Origin: Nymphaea colorata
Lineage: Eukaryota; Streptophyta; Magnoliopsida; Nymphaeales; Nymphaeaceae
DNA length: 64,000 bases
Direction: 5' to 3'
Assembly: GCF_008831285.2 (NCBI RefSeq)
Contig: NC_045150.1
Location: 13,437,868-13,501,867, forward strand
Below, piece by piece: positions 1 to 10,877 of this stretch. The notes beneath the pieces were generated by a model. It saw only the letters and a list, made by a program, of their open reading frames with translations. It was not told where the DNA came from and searched no databases. A program made the translations under genes and the position numbers. Position 1 is the stretch's first letter; each line of letters begins with the position of its first letter.

Positions 1-1236
1 ATAAAAAATTCATAAAAAATACAACATTTCAATTAAGACAGAGGTTTTTAAGTTGTCCTAACATTAAAGTATCTTTGCTAAGGTCAAAAGACTAATTATG
101 AGTAACTTTTTTAGAAAGGTTGTTTTACACATGGTACCTTGTGCAGCATCAGTTAAGTTGTTAGAATACTAACAAATAGGTCCACACTGTCTTTGCATTC
201 TTTATTAGTAGACATGTTTAAGAATCTATACACAAATGTGTTTATGCACATGCATTTCTTATTGATTTTACTTTAATTGACTGACTTATCCTTTTAGGGG
301 CTTGACTGACTTGTATATGGCTTTCAATTTTTTGCAACTTAGCTAAGTGATGGGGACAATGAATTCAACAAATAACATAGCTGGCAAACCCATAAATTGG
401 ACTTGGATCAGCCAACTACTGGGTTGCTTGGTCAGTGAGTTGTCTCGGTGACTCGGCTTAGTCGGGCCTTAAATTTTTATAACATATTTCTACTACAGAC
501 CAATGAAGAAAGTTCAACATATCTATAAATTGACAAGTAATACAATCAACTCTGTATGTAATATGTAGACTCATGAGCAACATTTTGGCAATTACAAAAA
601 AGGTATCCTATTTCACAATTAAACTCTTGTAAGTTGAAAAATTAGTTATTAATAATAAAAACTAATAAAAATCAGACTTCACATATCAGTCATTACGTGG
701 CACATGCATATAGAAAATTAGTGCTATATATTAGCAAAACAACGTCTGTTAAAGGAACAAGTAACTGATAAGATATTAACATAAACTAGCATGAGACGAG
801 AGAACTACTCTATAAAAGGGATTCTATCATGAGAAAACTACTCCATAATCCATCTTTTCTATATATATATATATATGTCATTTTATTAGTTGTTAAGGTA
901 TATGCCACTACAATTTTTTTTTCAAAAAAATAAAATTACACATTCAGGCCATCAGTTCAGTTTGATATTATTGTTTATGTTTCTACCAGTACTCCTATAT
1001 CAGAACTATCACATGCACGAATTGCTTGCTAGTGTAAAATGCAATTGTTCTGGATTTAAAGCAACCGATAGCACGCTTGACCTAAGGATTAACATTGTTA
1101 CGCTAGCCAACCATCAATAACATGTTTTTAGTATCTGTTTTTTGGTAGCAGAGATAAAAGATGTTAGAAGGAAAAAGGAGAGAGAAAAGGATTTAGAAGG
1201 CATTGACCCATCAAATATAATTTCAGATTCTCGTAG
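1..1236. other. AT-rich non-coding stretch
   Basis: No open frame with recognisable protein similarity is seen. A short (TA)n run lies near 861-876. The small open frame at 890-1120 has no recognisable domain and is treated as chance. This could be intron or flank of the gene relic that follows, but I see no RBR N-terminal exons here. Confidence 0.5.
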
Positions 1237-1365
1237 GTAGGCCGGGAACAAACTTTCCTATGCCATTAAATCCAAAAGATGAAAGCAGCGAGGATAATGA
1301 TGAAGGTGATACTGATGATGAAGTTAGTGATAGTGATGAGAAGAATGATGCACTACATGAAGATG
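1237..1365 (+). CDS. Exon-like acidic segment, unidentified
   Basis: A 129-nt open stretch (43 codons) lies between an AG (tcgtag) and a good donor (GTATGT at 1366). It encodes a Pro/Asn-containing start (RPGTNFPMPLNP) followed by an Asp/Glu/Ser-rich acidic tail. The exact multiple of three and the consensus donor suggest a genuine exon. I do not recognise the protein. It is not part of RBR as I know the family, although it lies just upstream of RBR-like sequence. It could be an exon of another captured or decayed gene, or a chance acidic frame. Confidence 0.35.
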
Positions 1366-2186
1366 GTATGTAAAGCTCAGTCCAATAAATCGTCTTACTC
1401 TGATGGTTCTTGGTATTTTGTGTCTATTTGTATAAAATACTAAGAACATTTAGCTTTCCTGTTTGACATTCGTCATGTTCTTACGACTGATAACTATTCT
1501 TGCCTCAGTTTGTTGTGGAAGGACCATCTATGTGCGTAAGAGACAACAACTGATGAGTTGCTGTTCTGGATATGGAAAGCCAATTATTCTCTGTAAATCC
1601 AATAATCTGGGAAGCCATATTTCCTAGCTCTAATCCTGGAGAGCGGTGTATAGCTGGTAGCCTTCAAACTGCAACCCGGATGGACAGAAACTCTAAAATT
1701 ATATTATAGGGTTCTGGTTGCCATGTGTAGGGCAGAATCTCAGACATTGCACAGTAAAAATTTGACATCATTGCTAACAAGTTAGAGGTTTCATAGGTGC
1801 ATGCTTGCTTGTTCTGCTGAATTGGTTTTGGCAACACACAAAACACTGAGAACTGGAAGTACTGCCTTTGACTTGAGCAAGGTGATAGAGAGCTTTGCTA
1901 GACATGAAGAAACTCTTCGTCGAGAGTTGAAGCATCACCTTAATTCTTTATAAGAACGTCCTTTGGAAAGTTTGGCGTGGGAAAGAGGCTCCTCAATGTA
2001 CAACTCTTTAATTGTTGCAAAACCATCTCTGGGTGCAGAGATAAACCGGCTAGGACTTTTAGCAGAACTGATGCCATCGCTGGATGCAATCGCATTGCAA
2101 CAGAACATCACCGCTGGAAGTCTGCAACCTCTCCCTGCTCTTCATAAACATGAAACTTCATCTGGTAGGTGGATATGTTGAGACTG

Positions 2187-2752
2187 TTAAAGAAAAGCAG
2201 AGATTCAAGGAAGGAATGCCTAATTTAACGTGGTTCGGTGTAAACTCACACCTACACCTACGTCCACAAAGGCAGCTATCGTTCTTAGTGTCGATAGGCC
2301 TGGATCATTCTTCTATTTACAATAGAATTACAGGCATCATCATTTCCTGATTTACAGGATTTACATTGATCTTTACAGAAGGAAACAATATCTAATTTAC
2401 AGTCATTGTTTCCCCGTTTAGTTGTTGCATCTCTTTGTTTGTCAACTGCATCTTCATCTTTTGGAATATTGAAGCTGTCTTGGCCAGCCGTTGTCTCTAT
2501 ATTACTGTCTTCATACCGTTGGCCAGATGATGTTTCCTTTTGGTATTGTAACGATTACAATCGCTACTGTTTCTATCATTATAGGTGGCTGGAGTTTCCT
2601 TTGCTAATCCCTTGATTTCTTCTTTCCTGTTTCCATCATCATGGCTGGCTTGGTAAAGATCTTGGTTCAAGTTTGTTGAGGGCGTAATCTCTGAGATATG
2701 GAAAGCATCTAGTCCCAAATATTCACAAACAAGAGTAAGACAGATTTTTTCT
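2187..2752 (-). repeat. Left arm of a ~555-bp inverted repeat: LTR fused to integrase tail
   Basis: This segment is nearly the reverse complement of 4047-4602. Read on minus it contains the end of a Copia integrase region (peptide FPYLRDYALNKLEP in the matching arm) joined directly to an LTR lacking its 5' part. Both arms carry the same fusion point next to AGCCAGCCATGA, so the deletion that removed RT/RNase H predates the duplication into two arms. The two arms enclose about 1.29 kb. Confidence 0.8.
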
Positions 2753-2756
2753 GGTT

Positions 2757-4145
2757 TTATGCAAGCTAGTCAAGGTGGCTCATGGAATTCAGACATCAAA
2801 AACAAAGAGAGCAACCAGAGCCGATCAGCCCAAGAAAAAGGTGTAATATGTCAAATATGCAGCAAAAGGAACCATAGCGCTATCAACTGCTGGCATAGGT
2901 TCAATCAGGTGTTTCAGTCACAAAAGGTTCCACAAGCTCTAGCCACCATGAAAGTTTCTCATGCTTAAGATCAACAATGGTTTCCCGACACCGGTGCATC
3001 GGCCCATGTGACATCCAATGCAGGTAATCTCAGTTTTTTATCAAAATATCATGGGACAGATAAAATAATGGTTGGAAATGAAGAAAAATTAGATATTACT
3101 CATATAGGGCAGGCCACTATAGCCAATGGGCAACAAAAACTTGTTCTTGATAATGTTTTAGTCGTTCCAAAGATAAAGAAAAACCTTATCTCTGTCGGTC
3201 AATTGACGTCAGATCTTCCTTATATCTTTGGATTTTCAACTAACGACTTTGTTGTAAAGGAAAAGACAACCAACAAGGTGGTAATTACGGGGAAGAGGCA
3301 TGATGATCTCTATGCAGTTGGAAACAAGGAAGAAGGCAGCGACAAATTTCATGAAGTATTTTTCTCTACAAGATTTCAAGCAGCAAATAAAGAAATATGG
3401 CACCAACGTTTGGGCCATATTCATCGTGAGGTAGTAAATTTTCTTGCAAATAAAAAGGCTATTCGTGTGACAGGCTCTAGTTCCTTAAACAATGTTTGTT
3501 CTAGTTGCCAAATGGTAAAAATGTGTCATCTTCCCTTCTTACCAATGGATGAGCATTGTGATAATTTTCTTGATAAAGTTCATTGTGATCTATGGGGACC
3601 AGCCCCACTTATTTCAGTTGCTAAATTCCGTTTTTATGCTATTTTTATTGATGAATCCACCCGGTTTACTTGGTTCTATCCCTTGCACCATAAATCAGAG
3701 TTATACAACGTATTTATGATCTTTCATAAATATGTTGAAAATCAGTTTGATAAGAAAATCAAGAAGTTTCAAACAGATGAAGCGGGTGAATTCAATAGTC
3801 TCAAACTTGCTGCATATTTACAAGAAAACGGTATACATCATCATAAAGCATGTCCTAAGACGCCACCCCAAAATGGAATGGCAGAAAGGCGTCATAGGAC
3901 CATTGTCGAACTTGGGTTGGCAATGATGTTCAATGCACATATACCAGCTCGGTATTGAGTTGAAACGTTTTCCACTGCAGTTTGGCTTATTAATAGACTG
4001 TCCACTCCAACGTTGAAGATGAAATCTCCTTTTGAATTGGTTTTTGGAAAAAATCTGTCTTACTCTTGTTTGTGAATATTTGGGACTAGATGCTTTCCAT
4101 ATCTCAGAGATTACGCCCTCAACAAACTTGAACCAAGATCTTTAC
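2757..4145 (+). pseudogene. Copia gag zinc knuckle, protease and integrase, broken
   Basis: In order: a CCHC knuckle (CQICSKRNHSAINC, 2846-2890), a stop at 2966, protease active site DTGASAHVTS near 2989, then a 316-codon open frame at 3008-3958. That frame holds the integrase zinc finger (WHQRLGHIHRE, CSSCQ) and catalytic core (VHCDLWGPAP, FQTDEAGEF, NGMAERRHRTIVE). Stops follow at 3958 and 4075, and the frame ends in FPYLRDYALNKLEP before LTR sequence begins. The third acidic residue lies in the usual NGMAER context. No RT or RNase H follows, so the element is internally deleted and could not move by itself. Confidence 0.85.
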
Positions 4146-4602
4146 CAAGCCAGCCATGACGATGGAAACAGGAAAGAAGAAATCAGGGGATTAGCAAAGG
4201 AAACTCCAGCCAGCTATAATGATAGAAACAGTAGCGATTGTAATCGTTACAATACCAAGAAGGAAACATCATCTGGCCAACGGTATGAAGACAGTAATAT
4301 AGAGACAGCTGGCCAAGACAGCTTCAATATTCCAAAAGATGAAGATGCAGTTGACAAACAAAGAGATGCAACAACTAAACGGGGAAACAATGACTGTAAA
4401 TTAGATATTGTTTCCTTCTGTAAAGATCAATGTAAATCCTGTAAATCAGGAAATGATGATGCCTGTAATTCTATTGTAAATAGAAGAATGATCCAGGCCT
4501 ATCGACACTAAGAACGATAGCTGCCTTTGTGGACGTAGGTGTGAGCTTACACCGAACCACGTTAAATTAGGCATTCCTTCCTTGAATCTCTGCTTTTCTT
4601 TA
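4047..4602 (+). repeat. Right arm of the inverted repeat: integrase tail plus LTR
   Basis: This is the plus-oriented counterpart of 2187-2752. An open frame at 4032-4511 crosses it, but it is only LTR sequence read in frame and should not be called a gene. The LTR end abuts a primer-binding site at 4603. Confidence 0.8.
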
Positions 4603-4614
4603 TGGTATCAGAGC
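4603..4614 (+). promoter_or_regulatory. Retrotransposon primer-binding site (tRNA-iMet type)
   Basis: TGGTATCAGAGC lies directly after the plus-strand LTR. About 26 nt around it match the start of the gag leader at 5330-5357 on the other strand. The sequence then switches abruptly into inverted gag near 4627. Confidence 0.85.
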
Positions 4615-5357
4615 AGGCCAACCATAGAGGCAACGTTGGTGCTAGGAGAGTCTTCTTCTAAAGTTCTCATGGTTTCATGATTTTGAAGGAGAGTGGCTAC
4701 CTCAAGATATGAGGGTGCTGGTGGTTTTAACATGGTAGTGAGTAAGGTTGTTCGGAAAGATTCATAATGTTTTCCGAGGCCGGTGAGAAGCCAAAAAACT
4801 TTGGTTTCGTTTGAAATGGGCTTTCCAATGGCAGTGAGCTCATCGGAAATTTTTTTAAAGCTGCGGATATATTCATCAACAGACGAGTTTCCTTTCTTAT
4901 GCATTTGAAGTTTTTGCATAAGAAACATTTCTCGTTCCTTGGATTTGTTAGCAAAATGCTGAGTTAGGGTCGTCCATACCTCCATGGCAGTTTGCTGTCC
5001 AATGATAATGCCCAAAATTTCTTCAGCAAGAGTCCCAGTGATCCATCCTCTAAGAAGTTGATCTGACTTCCACCAGGCGAGATAGTCGGGATTCAGTTCT
5101 GTGGCTGTACTTCCATCTGAGGTGGTGAGAAACTTTGCAGGCGGCTGATATTCTCCATCTAGAAAACCAGTCATATCTTGGCTTTCGATGAGCGCCATCA
5201 TCTGCGTTTGCCATAACAGAAAATTGCTTTGATTGAGCTTGATTGGCACAAAGTTGGCAACGTTAAGATTGTATGGGTAAGGATATCTGCTTGGAGCAGA
5301 TGCTATGCTTGAAGAGGAATTGCTCTGCGCCATATGGTTGGCCTGCTCTGATACCAT
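4608..5357 (-). pseudogene. Copia gag N-terminal part, opposite strand to the integrase
   Basis: An intact 249-codon frame resembles plant Copia gag (UBN2/DUF4219 type): PIKLNQSNFLLWQTQM near the N-terminus, then LDGEYQPP, WKSDQLLRGWI and EYIRSFKKISDEL. It starts inside the primer-binding site. The natural start is probably the later MAQSN methionine about eight codons in. The C-terminal residues after SPSTNVAS are readthrough into the inverted primer-binding site. The knuckle that should follow is found at 2846-2890 on the other strand. Confidence 0.85.
5345..5356 (-). promoter_or_regulatory. Retrotransposon primer-binding site, minus strand
   Basis: The reverse complement of TGGTATCAGAGC lies between the minus-strand gag and the right LTR. 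Confidence 0.85.
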
Positions 5358-5880
5358 AAAGAAAAGCAGAGATTCAAGGAAGGAATGCCTAATTTAACGT
5401 GGTTCGGTGTAAGCTCACACCTACGTCCACAAAGGCAGCTATCGTTCTTAGTGTCGATAGGCCTGGATCATTCTTCTATTTATAATAGAATTACAGGCAT
5501 CATCATTTCCTGATTTACAGGATTTATATTGATCTTTACAGGAGGAAACAATATCTAATTTACAGTCATTGTTTCCCTGTTTAGTTGTTGCATCTCTCTG
5601 TTTGTCAACTGCATCTTCATCTTTTGGAATATTGGAGTTGTCTTGGCCAGCCGTTGTCTCTATATTACTGTCTTCATACCGTTGGCCAGATGATGTTTCC
5701 TTCTTGGTATTGTAATGATTACAATCGCTACTGTTTCTATCATTATAGCTGGCTGGAGTTTCCTTTGCTAATCCCCTGATTTCTTCTTTCCTGTTTGCAT
5801 CGTCATGGCTGGCTGGACTTTCTTTCTTGAGTCCTTTGATAGTGCCACTATGATCTTTAACTGTCTGTTCAATAGTAGTT
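5357..5880 (-). repeat. LTR, most complete copy of the first Copia element
   Basis: It matches 2187-2660 at high identity and extends beyond the point where the other two copies jump into integrase sequence (AGCCAGCCATGA). It therefore shows what the truncated arms lost. Its outer end is not sharply defined. Confidence 0.65.
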
Positions 5881-8800
5881 TCTGTTTAGAATTTGTTTCT
5901 GGGTAAAATGCCCTGCAGTTTGTTTTTTCTAGTCTTTATCTTGTTGCCTTGTTGTTATGCCTGTCATTTTGTAGTGTTCTTTGTTCAATGAGATTTTTAG
6001 TGTGTCTTGAATTTTTACTCAATGTTGTTAATGGAAAATTGAAAGTACATGGCATTTCTTCTAGATAGGGAACCATAATGAGTTGTTCATGTACCTTTTC
6101 CCTACTCATGAGAAATGGAGCTGGTGCAAAATCCAATTGATGCTGTATCATAAGATATGCTTATGGGCTAATATTAGGTTAGTTCTATTGTCATCTAATT
6201 TGTGTTTGTGCAAATCCCCACACTTCAACCTGCTTTTATTGCCAAGTTCTATAGCTCATTGTAAAATTTTGATATTACTTGTCAATCTTCCCCATTGTGA
6301 ATTCTTATATCCTGCTCATGTATTCTTGTGAGAAATTCAGTAATAAGGTGGGGAATGGTTGACTGGTCAAGTGATTTCTTCTGTCTTTATTTTTTTGAGC
6401 AGATAATCATGCTTCAACGTCTCCAAAGAAAGTCATCTCAGACCCTGCAGGTGTTTTACTTGCACGCAATTCTTTCACTTCACCCGTTAAGGAGCACCTG
6501 GTGAGCTTTTCCTGTTTCAAAACAAGGTTGCAGCCACCTCTGCAGTCAGCTTTTGCTAGGTATATGTGCTGATTCTTGTTTTCATTCTTAATGTTTCTTC
6601 TTAGTCCTTACTGACTTTTTTCTGTTAGTGACCTAGGAAATATTTGCATCTCGACAGTCTAACACGACCAAATCCTGCAGAAGCTGGTGAAACATGTGCT
6701 GAGACGTGATCAATGTTTTCTTCAGAAAGGTTGAAATATCTTCTGCTACTTGATTTTTTCAATTGTAGTAACAGATGTCTTTTTATTTTTCTCCTGTCAT
6801 ATTCAACTGTGCACTTAATATAAGTCTTTGACTTCTTGCTATAAATTTTCTGCTTCTACGCATTTACTATAGCATCTAGGCATTTTTATCTTTTCATCTA
6901 ATGTACTCAAATGACTGCACAATGACAGGTCCTCAGGTTGGCTGCCATCAGAATCAAGAGCTTTTGTGAAAGATTACAGCAACCTAATACTGTAATGGAG
7001 CGTGTTTGCAGTCTCATACAGCAGATTCTTGATGGTCAGACAGCTTTGTTTTTTAAAAGGCCTATTGATCAGCTTATTATTTGCAGCCTTTATGGAGTTT
7101 CATAGGTCTCAGAGAAACTTTTGGAAAGTGTGTTGGCTTCTTTTGGTGGTTCATTACTTTGCGAGTTGGTATTCCATTCTTGTTGAGGATATAATATTGT
7201 AATTTCTTTCTAAACCATATTTTCTTTTGCAGATATCAAATTTAAGCTTGACATTTAAGGAGATTATTTTTAACTACAGAAAGCAACCTCAATGTAAACC
7301 TCAGGTCTTCCATTACGTTTTTGTGGATTGGCCATCAAGTAGTCACAATGGGGTACTGACTATTTCATCTTTAAGTTTACGCCAATGGGCTATTCTCTAT
7401 AACTAGACTTGCATGTGATAATTTGTGTGGTTTATTGCAGAAAACAGGGCAGGATCATGTTGATATTATTACGTTCTATAATGAGCTGTTTGTCCCAGCA
7501 GTGAAGCCTCTCCCTGTGGAGCTTGGTCCTGCAGGAACTCCCACTAAAACTGCTCGGGCATCAGAAGAAAATAAGACTGATGGTACTCGCCAACACTTGG
7601 TTGATACTTCTACAGCATAACTGGTTTGATATTTTACCTCACTATTTGTTCTTGTAAACAGGGCAAGCCCGAGGATCGTGTCATTGTTTCCTAGTCTTTC
7701 AGATATGTCCCCTAAGAAAGTATCTGCATCACACAATGTTTACGTGTCTCCTCTGAGATCATCGAAGGCAAGTGCACCAAATCTGGTCATCTGTTTGTAA
7801 TTCTTTATGAACAGGAAACTAGGAAATCTTAGGTCATTGCTGTGCTAATGCTTATGAGCAGACTGGAGCACGTGTTTTCTGAGTCTGCTTGTCATTAGTA
7901 CATGATGTACTAAAGTATGGTTGTGCATGGCACAATGACCAATTTTTCAAAATATTTTTTTTTTGGTGAAAATTACATGGTGAGGAATATATTTCTTTCA
8001 GAAAGGTGACAAATTATCAAAAAATATCTTAGTAGAAACAATTGATAAACAATATAGTCAGTAATTCAGTTCTTAGTTTACAAGGAAGGAAATTATGCTT
8101 CAAGCGTCTTACCTGGATGCTTGAGTACAAATGTCTAGGGTTCACGTGCCTTCCCAAGACATCAGTTATGTACATCATAGATCATACTACTAGCACTATT
8201 AAAGTGGCTTTATTGATCAAATTCATAGATATTTTACTATCAGATTGGTCATTCCAAGTTTGATGTAAGAAACTCTGCTGGGCCAATAGGAATGTGAATT
8301 GAACAATTTTTTGTTAAAGAAATGATTTGAACTTTGGAAAAATATTTTTTGTTTTTTCAGTCAATTGTTAGCAGCTGACAGGCGGTCAGATGGCAGTATA
8401 TGGCTTTTTCACTTTGATTTGTGCTATGAACTATTGGCATTGTTCTCAACAACATTTATAGATCGTTCCTACGTCTTATTGGTTATCCTTCTTGAGGCAG
8501 ATGGAAACTTTGATATCACAAAACTCGAAAAGCTGTTATGCCCGTGTAGGTGAGAGTACTCATGCATACCAAAATCCATCCAAGGATTTGATCGCCATCA
8601 ACAACCGGTTGAATAGGTAAACGTCATGAGTTATATTGCGGCAAAGTTGGCTTTAAATATTCATTTCAAATTGTTCTTAATCATGTTTCTTCTCTTCCTT
8701 GAAATGCTTATCACTGTTTCCACTAATTCAGCAATAGGAAAATTAATGGCCGGCTCAACTTTGATGGGGCTGGTTTGGTCTGCAATTCCCTTGTTGCGGG

Positions 8801-9099
8801 TAGTCTATATCTTCAAAACAGCAGCTCTGCTCCTGCTATTGAAGCTGCTACTTTGAGTTCACCGTTGAAGCGCAAGGAAACAGATAGGTAATGCCTGAAT
8901 CCATCCACCTTGTATTTAGTCCCCATCTTCTTGACGTTCTTTCTTTCGTGTGTACTTGCTACTGTTGACAATGAGCAATGAAGGGCTAACATTCTGTTTG
9001 GACCTTGTTGTTGTATCTTCTGTGAGAGAATGTTGATCCAGTTGATTTACTGTAGAAGAAATTCTCCTGTGACAAATATTCACAAAAAATAATCACTCC

Positions 9100-9437
9100 C
9101 TCAATCGTTGAGCCTCTGGAAACTCAGGATTAACGAATAGCTGGCTCGAAGAAATCGTCCCAACTGATTTTCCACTGAAATCACTTACTCTACCAGAAAA
9201 AACAGCCAAAACAGAGCGCATTCAAGAATCACACATTTCTTGCAGCCTTTGTCTTTCCACGTTGCAAAAGTTATCCCAGATGGTTAATTCAACACTTTGC
9301 CCTAACATGTCCTTCAACTCAAGAGTTCTTTTCTGTGTTTCTATACCATTTTTTCTCATTATGGTAGAGGAAGGATGCACTGAGACAACTACTCCAACAA
9401 TATCAACTATATCATTAGAAATGCTGGACATCTGCAA
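9100..9437 (-). pseudogene. RPA1: Replication protein A 70-kDa subunit (RPA1) fragment
   Basis: RPA1 binds single-stranded DNA through OB folds. The minus frame reads like the inner OB-fold region: DIVGVVVSVHPSSTIMRKNG, ETQKRTLELKDM, SVELTIWDNF, then after a stop RVSDFSGKSVGTISSSQLF and VNPEFPEAQ. One in-frame TGA (9222-9224) replaces a codon after MCDS; otherwise the frame stays open. The rest of the gene is not seen on either side, and an acceptor-like ACAG lies just upstream at about 9440. It is antisense to the neighbouring RBR relic. Similarity is to canonical RPA1, although plant Helitrons also carry RPA-like genes. Confidence 0.8.
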
Positions 9438-9479
9438 TATGTCTGTGAATCTCGCTGGTGGTTAATCATATCATATGTT

Positions 9480-10877
9480 TGATTGGACCGTTCACGTCTA
9501 CTCTGCAGAAGATCAGTGTCTGTGGGGAAATACTGACGGTAAGATTATTGCTGATTTAAATCTAAAATGAGTTCATCTGGCTGCATGATCAAGCTTAAAA
9601 CCAATAAAATGGGAGGCCTGAAAAAAACCCTTGTATCTGTAGGTCGTAACGGAGATTTGTCGATCTTGGAAAATTAAAAGATCGAAGTGGGTTACTCTTG
9701 TTGTTTCCAAAGACTCGTTCTAGGGTCATGCAAAACAATACACAATCTATGATTCTAAAGTACCTAGGTTAAACTCAATACATATTCACTAACAACGGAA
9801 ATACTCTCCATTTCGTGTTATTGATTCACATGGCCTAGCTATAGATTAGCTAGGAGGAAGAAGAGTGGGGAACCAAGGGCATGTTTGTTTGTTAAAAACT
9901 AGAAATTTGAGATCCGATTTTTAATTTCTTCCTTGTCCTTTTTTAGCAGCTTCGGGCCAAGAATGAGTCCAAGAAATAGGGTCTAAAGTTGTTGAAGTAG
10001 AAATGGCGCCCACTTTAATTTTTGCTACTCCATCTGGTGTCTGTGGCAGGCTTTCATAATTGACTGAGAAACAGTAGTCTATCTTCCAAATTCAATGGGA
10101 GAAGGAAGGAGTCAATGCACCTACATCTGTACTGGCTTCTTCTTAATCAATCGGACAACATCCACAATCTGCACCAGAAGGAGGAAGAAGGTGCATAAAG
10201 AGGACGATAATCCCTTAATATTTACACGCCAATTATGTGATAAGACTCATTAATTATTGGCTTCACATTAACCCCACATAACTAATAAGGAGCACATCCC
10301 GTTAGAGGTACCCGCATAGGAGTCAGCGGATGCATAGCACGATTGGAAAAAGAAAAAAGTTTGTGCTGTCCCATTTCTCTGTACGTATCTTCAGAAATGG
10401 AGTTCACGAATCGCCGCCCAGTTTTGTAAAATCTGGTCTCTGGCAAATTCACGAACCTCAACTACGTTTATAAATTAGTTTATAGAAAACATAATAGTAA
10501 ACAGTTTTAAGCTTAAGAGGCTATTACCTTTGACTGAATTGAATTGGAATCCTATGCTGGGTATAGTTTAGCAAAACAAATTTTGTTCACACTTATCATT
10601 GCAGGTTGACCTTGTAGACAAATAATCTAAGGTATATAACTTCGGGTTGGTTTAGGGAATCAGTAGAGTGGGGTTTGGATCTCATTTATCTTAAAGTAGA
10701 TGTTTGGGTTCATATAGTTTAAATTCAATTATGTTTTCAACTAATCAGACCAGTGATGCTCTTTATATCCATTGGTACATCTTCTGTTTTATTTGAAATG
10801 TGATTCTTTGTGAAAAACAGGTTTAGAATACATCACCTTAAACCTACTAGACTTTGAGTCTAAGTAGTTTGGACCAA
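9480..10877. other. Non-coding stretch, nothing recognised
   Basis: No convincing open frame, repeat pair or transposon terminus is seen. Composition is ordinary AT-rich plant intergenic DNA. Confidence 0.5.

Larger units (their letters stand above)
2185..5880. mobile_element. Rearranged Ty1/Copia retrotransposon in an RBR intron
   Basis: Three copies of one LTR-derived segment are present: minus-oriented at 2185-2660 and from 5357, plus-oriented at about 4150-4602. Plus-strand gag-end, protease and integrase (2757-4145) lie between the left and middle copies. Minus-strand gag (5341-4625) lies between the middle and right copies. Primer-binding sites complementary to initiator tRNA-Met (TGGTATCAGAGC) occur on plus at 4603-4614 and on minus at 5345-5356. 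Reverse transcriptase and RNase H are absent. This is not a standard LTR-internal-LTR order. I found no convincing target-site duplication, and the right boundary near 5880 is estimated. Confidence 0.8.
1597..8887 (+). pseudogene. RBR: Retinoblastoma-related protein (RBR) gene copy, decayed, introns retained
   Basis: Plant RBR represses E2F to hold the G1/S transition. The relic covers the A pocket to the C-terminus; the N-terminal domain is not seen. Recognisable exons: about 1597-2164 ([46 protein letters not shown]), 6403-6559 (NSFTSPVKEHLV, PPLQSAFA), 6658-6729 (TRPNPAEAGETCAET), 6929-7105, 7233-7352 ([13 protein letters not shown]), 7441-7582 ([20 protein letters not shown]), 7662-7767 ([15 protein letters not shown]), 8501-8616 ([14 protein letters not shown]) and 8732-8887 (SLVAGSLYLQN). 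Most junctions have GT-AG; 7768 uses GC (AAG|GCAAGT). Lesions: a deletion with frameshift near 1680, in-frame stops in the first exon (in LTSLLTS* and LNSL*ER), a one-base shift before 6715, TAG at the end of exon 6929-7105, and a frame break entering 7662. The 2165-6402 intron holds a Copia element. Retained introns mean this is a DNA-level duplicate, not a processed copy. Confidence 0.9.

Noticed and set aside
4032-4511. 159-codon open frame
   Set aside because: It is LTR and integrase-tail sequence read across a deletion junction; the same sequence lies inverted at 2187-2752.
4603-4614. tRNA gene suggested by TGGTATCAGAGC words
   Set aside because: The word is only the primer-binding site complementary to the tRNA 3' end; no cloverleaf follows at any of the occurrences.
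2180-5900. 5-bp target duplication for the first Copia element
   Set aside because: GAGAC precedes the left LTR, but no copy was found after the right LTR; the right end is not sharp.
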